A DNA stretch of 64,000 nt from NCBI RefSeq assembly GCF_050908995.1, contig NC_135130.1, positions 8,983,001-9,047,000 on the forward strand. The letters are read 5' to 3'. The translations under genes and the position numbers were made by a program. This DNA is from Andrena cerasifolii (Eukaryota; Arthropoda; Insecta; Hymenoptera; Andrenidae). The notes under the pieces are model-generated. The model searched no databases, was not told where the DNA came from, and saw only the letters and a list, made by a program, of their open reading frames with translations. Shown one piece after another: positions 60,401-64,000 of this stretch (position 1 is its first letter; each line of letters starts with the position of its first letter).

Positions 60401-63400
60401 GTAATTACGAGTGGAAAGCAGAGGGGCGCCGGCAAGGAATTCTTTTCTATTCGAGCGGGGAGGGCGGGACCTCGACCGCGTAAATATATTCCAGCCAGAG
60501 ATAGGGACGGAGTTAAATGGACGCTGCTTGGAAATGTTACGCGTTAATTAGGGAAACGCGTGTCCATAGTTTTCCCGCGGCTGCTGGTAATTGGAAAAAT
60601 TCGCCACCGGTCTGGCCGCGTAATTACGGTCTACCGCGGTTCCACCTAGCAACCGGGAAGCTCTCCGGGCGACATTGTTGCAAGACACCGTGCTGGGAGG
60701 CGGCAATGAAAAAGAAAGAGAAGCGGTGCAAGTGCAGCGATGCTTAAATAGCAGTGAAAGAGGCTGGGGGAGAAGAGAAAGGGCGATAGTTGGAAGGAGC
60801 GAACGGAGATTGCACGGAAACGAGATTGATAGCGGTTACTGGCTGTGTACGGGTTGCTTGGCAGCCTACCAATCCAGCTTGCGAGTCGTCGACACTTGTT
60901 CCTCTCCTCTCTTTCCTCCGTCTGCTAACTTTTCAAAGTCGAGCCGCGGCCAAGAGAGCTGCTGCTCGAGAGCATGCCCGCTCGCTCGCTATAAGTCTTC
61001 CAGCAGCACAGCAGCAGCTCACCGTGAGAACCGCGAGCGACTCGCGGGGGAATAGTAAATCGCGATTTATTGGAAATCGGATCAGCGAGAGCCTGAGGCT
61101 GAGGCAGGCTCTCCGTGCTCGCGTTACATTCCCCTCGCGACGCGCAGCACAGTTTGCTGGGCGATGCTTTCCCAGACTTTTCGCGAAAACATGGCGGTGC
61201 TGAAATAATGCATTCAGATTCTTCTCGTTTCACCAGCCTCCCCTATTATGCATCCATTGGAATCACGCGTCACGAATTCCTCGGCGATTCGTCGGTTTAC
61301 TGGCCAACCGTTCCGAAAGTTTGCGGGGCGAAGGGGGGTGAGCGCGCACGTAGCGAGGGTGCATTGCAAACGGCGGATTAAAACGTCGCCGGGCTGCAAC
61401 GGCACGTGGGCGAGCTGTCGTGTCCTATAATATATGCATTCAACATTAGGCGCGTATGCAACGTATGCGAGAATTGCGAGCGAGCCACATGTCGACACAC
61501 GCGCATCTGGCAGACATTGAACGCCGCGCCGTGTAGCTCGTAAATGACCTGGAAAAAAGTCTCCGTGGCTGTCTGCTCGGAATACGCCGCTCTTTCCACC
61601 CGATACGACACTGGCCACACTAATTAGCCAAGAGACTGCACTCGCTCGCTCGCTCTTTCCCGCAGAAATAACGCGAGGTGAACGCGCACCACGCGCGCTT
61701 TTCGCGTTTCATTTACCACACCGCCAATCTTTATCGCCATTGGATTAATTAATCGATCGGACGGAAATTCTTTTCCCTCGGTGGAAGCTGCGTATCCCGT
61801 GCAACACTCCCAGAGGAAATTTCGTTAACCGCGATAGCGAAGCAAGACGCTCCCACGAATTATCTCTTCCCCCCTCCGTAATTCCGGCAATAATTTTCCG
61901 CCTCTGGGAGGGGCGCGATAAATTGCTCATGGTTGCGCTAAGATCCCCCGCGAGATGCAACTAAATCGAAAACGTTTATTCCATTGGAAAAAAGGAGAGC
62001 TGTCCGCCAAAGTTTCGCGCAGCATCGAGGCAACTTGACCACTGCTATAAACTCGATCAAACTGTCTTCGCCACTGCAACTTCGCGTTCACCCGTGGCCT
62101 TCGTTTCCTGCTCCTTGGCCCTGCCAGGCCAGGAAATTGCCACGAAATTCCTGGCTCCGCGATAAAACGCGCGCCGACTGCGAATTTGTTTGTAGGTAGA
62201 CGGATGGTGGTCCCTAGGTAATTAGGCAGCTACATTCGTTACGGTTCAAGCTCGGCTCGCGCGTATTCGCCTACTAGTTCCGGAACTCGGATAATTATTA
62301 TTGCGAACTAACTTTGAGTTTGCTCGATTCTCCCTCGTAACCCACGCCTCTGCCTACCGGCTTTCCCATCGTCTCGCGTATGGGCGAAATTCCCTCCGCC
62401 ATCGCCAGCTGGAATTCTCGCGAATTCGTTGGGCGCGTGTTCGCGACCTGCTCGGCTCTGCTGTTAAAGTCAACTTTCGGCCTGTGGCTCCGCGAACGTT
62501 GGGGCTAACCACGATCCAAACGATTCCAATTGAAATCTTGGTCGCGCGATTAATGAACGCGCGCCCTTCTCAGATTAATCGCCTGGCTCGTTGATGGCCC
62601 TGGAACCAGTTTGCCCCGGCTGGACCAAAATACGGCCATCGATCTTGCGGATTTTACGAGCCGTCGCGAGATCCCTTGATCTTTGAAACCGCTGCTTTTA
62701 AAGGCTCGTAAAAAGCTTCGGGCATTCTGTCCTCCGCCACGAGAATTTTATCGCGAACGATCGGGCAGTGTACCGTCGCGTTTCGAATATCGAGCACGTC
62801 CACGTCTCGAGACAGTTCCAGCAAGAACCACACCTGGAGAAGTTTCGAAATCGACCAGCTCCTAACCTGTCCAGGACCATCATTGTCGAATCTTTTAGTG
62901 GAATGCTCGGAGTAAAGGAACGCATTCGCGTTTCCATCCACGTACATTCAGGGAAACAATTCAAGTTCCGCCGCTGGTCGAGAGGAAAACTCCGCAGACG
63001 GAAGAGAGGAGGGTTTTTAAAGGACCTCTGCCCGGGGAATCCGTAGGTTACGACTTCTAGATCCCCAGGGCACGCTAAGGGGGTGGGAATTTCCTGGGGG
63101 TAGTTACGAAAGCTTGATCCTCGCACGACGCACAGAACTTCTCTTCGCAAAGTTTACCCGAGTAGTTTCTTCCTCTGTCTGGAGATCGTGGAATGTGCAG
63201 CGCTAACTTTCCTCCACTCTTATGAAACATTCTTCCCCCTCGGCCACGTCGACTAGCGATGGGGTCGATTCACAGACCGCGCGGTGCGTTGATACGTGGG
63301 CGAACAATTGAAAAATCAAATATTTTGCAGGGTGATATTTAGCACCTAATATTTACATCAAGATGTTCAGTAATCGAGTTCGATTAACCTGGAAACTAAG

Positions 63401-64000
63401 TACTTCAAGCGTCGCTCGCAATTCATACGCGGTAGAGTTACTTTCTTTTTTTTTATTTAGACCTTAAGCATATTTGTTAATCTTGGCTCACTTTATTAAC
63501 CACGGATTCTAGTATTCTGGGTAAGTAGGTATGTGTGCTTCAAAATGATTGTTTGGGCTTATGGACTTACTGATCATTAGGAAACTTCTTAATCCCGAGA
63601 ATGAAAATTTTATTTCAATCGATTTTTTAAAAAATACGTAAGAAAATGTATGCGTGATTTTTTTTTTATATTTGGTTACCCTAACTTTAGACTTTATGAA
63701 AATAACGCCCTTTTCTGCCTCTACCTGTGACTATTTGAGAAATAAATTTGTTTTGGAAGAAGTGTGTAGATCAAGAATTCTAATATCTTTGAAAAGTGGA
63801 TTTCTTTAGACCAAAGCAAAAAAAAAAATAATGGGATTCATGACCACATTTTGGTACTTTTAAATATAATCAGGCAATTCATGTTCATCATCTGATTTAA
63901 CATATCCTGCTGTCAATATTGAAAGTGTTGAGCTTCCCGAGACAATGCTCGGCCATATCTCGATCGCTTGTAGCACGATCGAGCCGCGTTTTAATAGATA
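57415..64000 (+). other. Intron 7 (to end of window)
   Basis: No further exon can be identified with confidence. AT-rich patches lie at 59400-59720 and from 63300 to about 63900 and may be old repeats without visible ends. One weak candidate exon (60944-61023) is given separately. The zinc-finger and JmjC exons expected for the family do not appear before base 64000. Confidence 0.5.
60944..61023 (+). CDS. Weak candidate for exon 8 of the demethylase gene
   Basis: A segment of 80 bases that would complete the split codon of exon 7 and continue AAKRAAAREHARSLAISL, then PAAQQQLT, ending ACC|GTGAGA in phase 0. A long pyrimidine tract and a CTAAC branch-like site lie just upstream. Against it, the acceptor is TCGAG, not CAG or TAG, the branch-like site is very close, and I know no homologue of the peptide. 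Chance in 6.6 kb of intron is a fair alternative. Confidence 0.2.

Noticed and set aside
1..64000. tRNA, rRNA or CRISPR-type features
   Set aside because: I looked for tRNA B-box-like GGTTCGAATCC with a matching A-box and for regularly spaced identical repeats. I found none that fit; the only regular array is the minisatellite at 36068-36290.

Overview
The window is nuclear DNA from an insect. I think it is hymenopteran (ant, bee or wasp), because the DNA is CpG-rich, AT-rich islands carry Tc1/mariner-, hAT- and TTAA-type elements, and the protein is insect-like; this is inference from composition and content, not proof. I find one protein-coding gene. It is the 5' part of a plus-strand KDM3-family histone H3K9 demethylase, closest at its N-terminus to vertebrate JMJD1C as I remember that protein. 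The start codon is at 5506. Six further exons follow at 33239, 35030, 38843, 39655, 39857 and 57315. All junctions are GT-AG and reading phase is kept throughout. Together they encode about 330 N-terminal residues; the zinc-finger and JmjC catalytic regions of the family lie beyond base 64000.

Layout. Bases 1-4550 are upstream sequence with no supported gene, including a CRE and E-box pair near 3.6 kb. Bases 4550-5505 look like promoter-proximal and 5'UTR sequence, full of GTG/GTC and GA microsatellites. Intron 1 is about 27.6 kb. Introns 2 to 5 are about 1.5, 3.7, 0.6 and 0.1 kb. Intron 6 is about 17.4 kb and intron 7 runs off the end.

The introns hold mobile DNA that can be delimited by terminal inverted repeats and, in several cases, target-site duplications. 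These are: a 1.25-kb TTAA-flanked foldback element (15349-16596); a 1.14-kb foldback element with a 6-bp duplication (24621-25769); two copies of one small TIR family, one in intron 1 and one in intron 6 (28732-29058 and 55718-56546), plus a relative (29673-29914); a repeat cluster with a hairpin in intron 2; a hAT-like element with an internal minisatellite (35967-36659); a 915-bp element whose ends are exactly CACAGTG with a 5-bp CGGCG duplication, the pattern of Transib/RAG-type transposons (42288-43212); a nearly 1-kb foldback element (44271-45247); and a full-length but dead mariner (46520-47791). Because these long inverted repeats lie inside one transcription unit, its pre-mRNA should contain several long double-stranded hairpins.

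I saw no tRNA, rRNA, CRISPR or bacterial-type feature. Most other open frames are unspliced, low-complexity shadows in GC-rich intron sequence.
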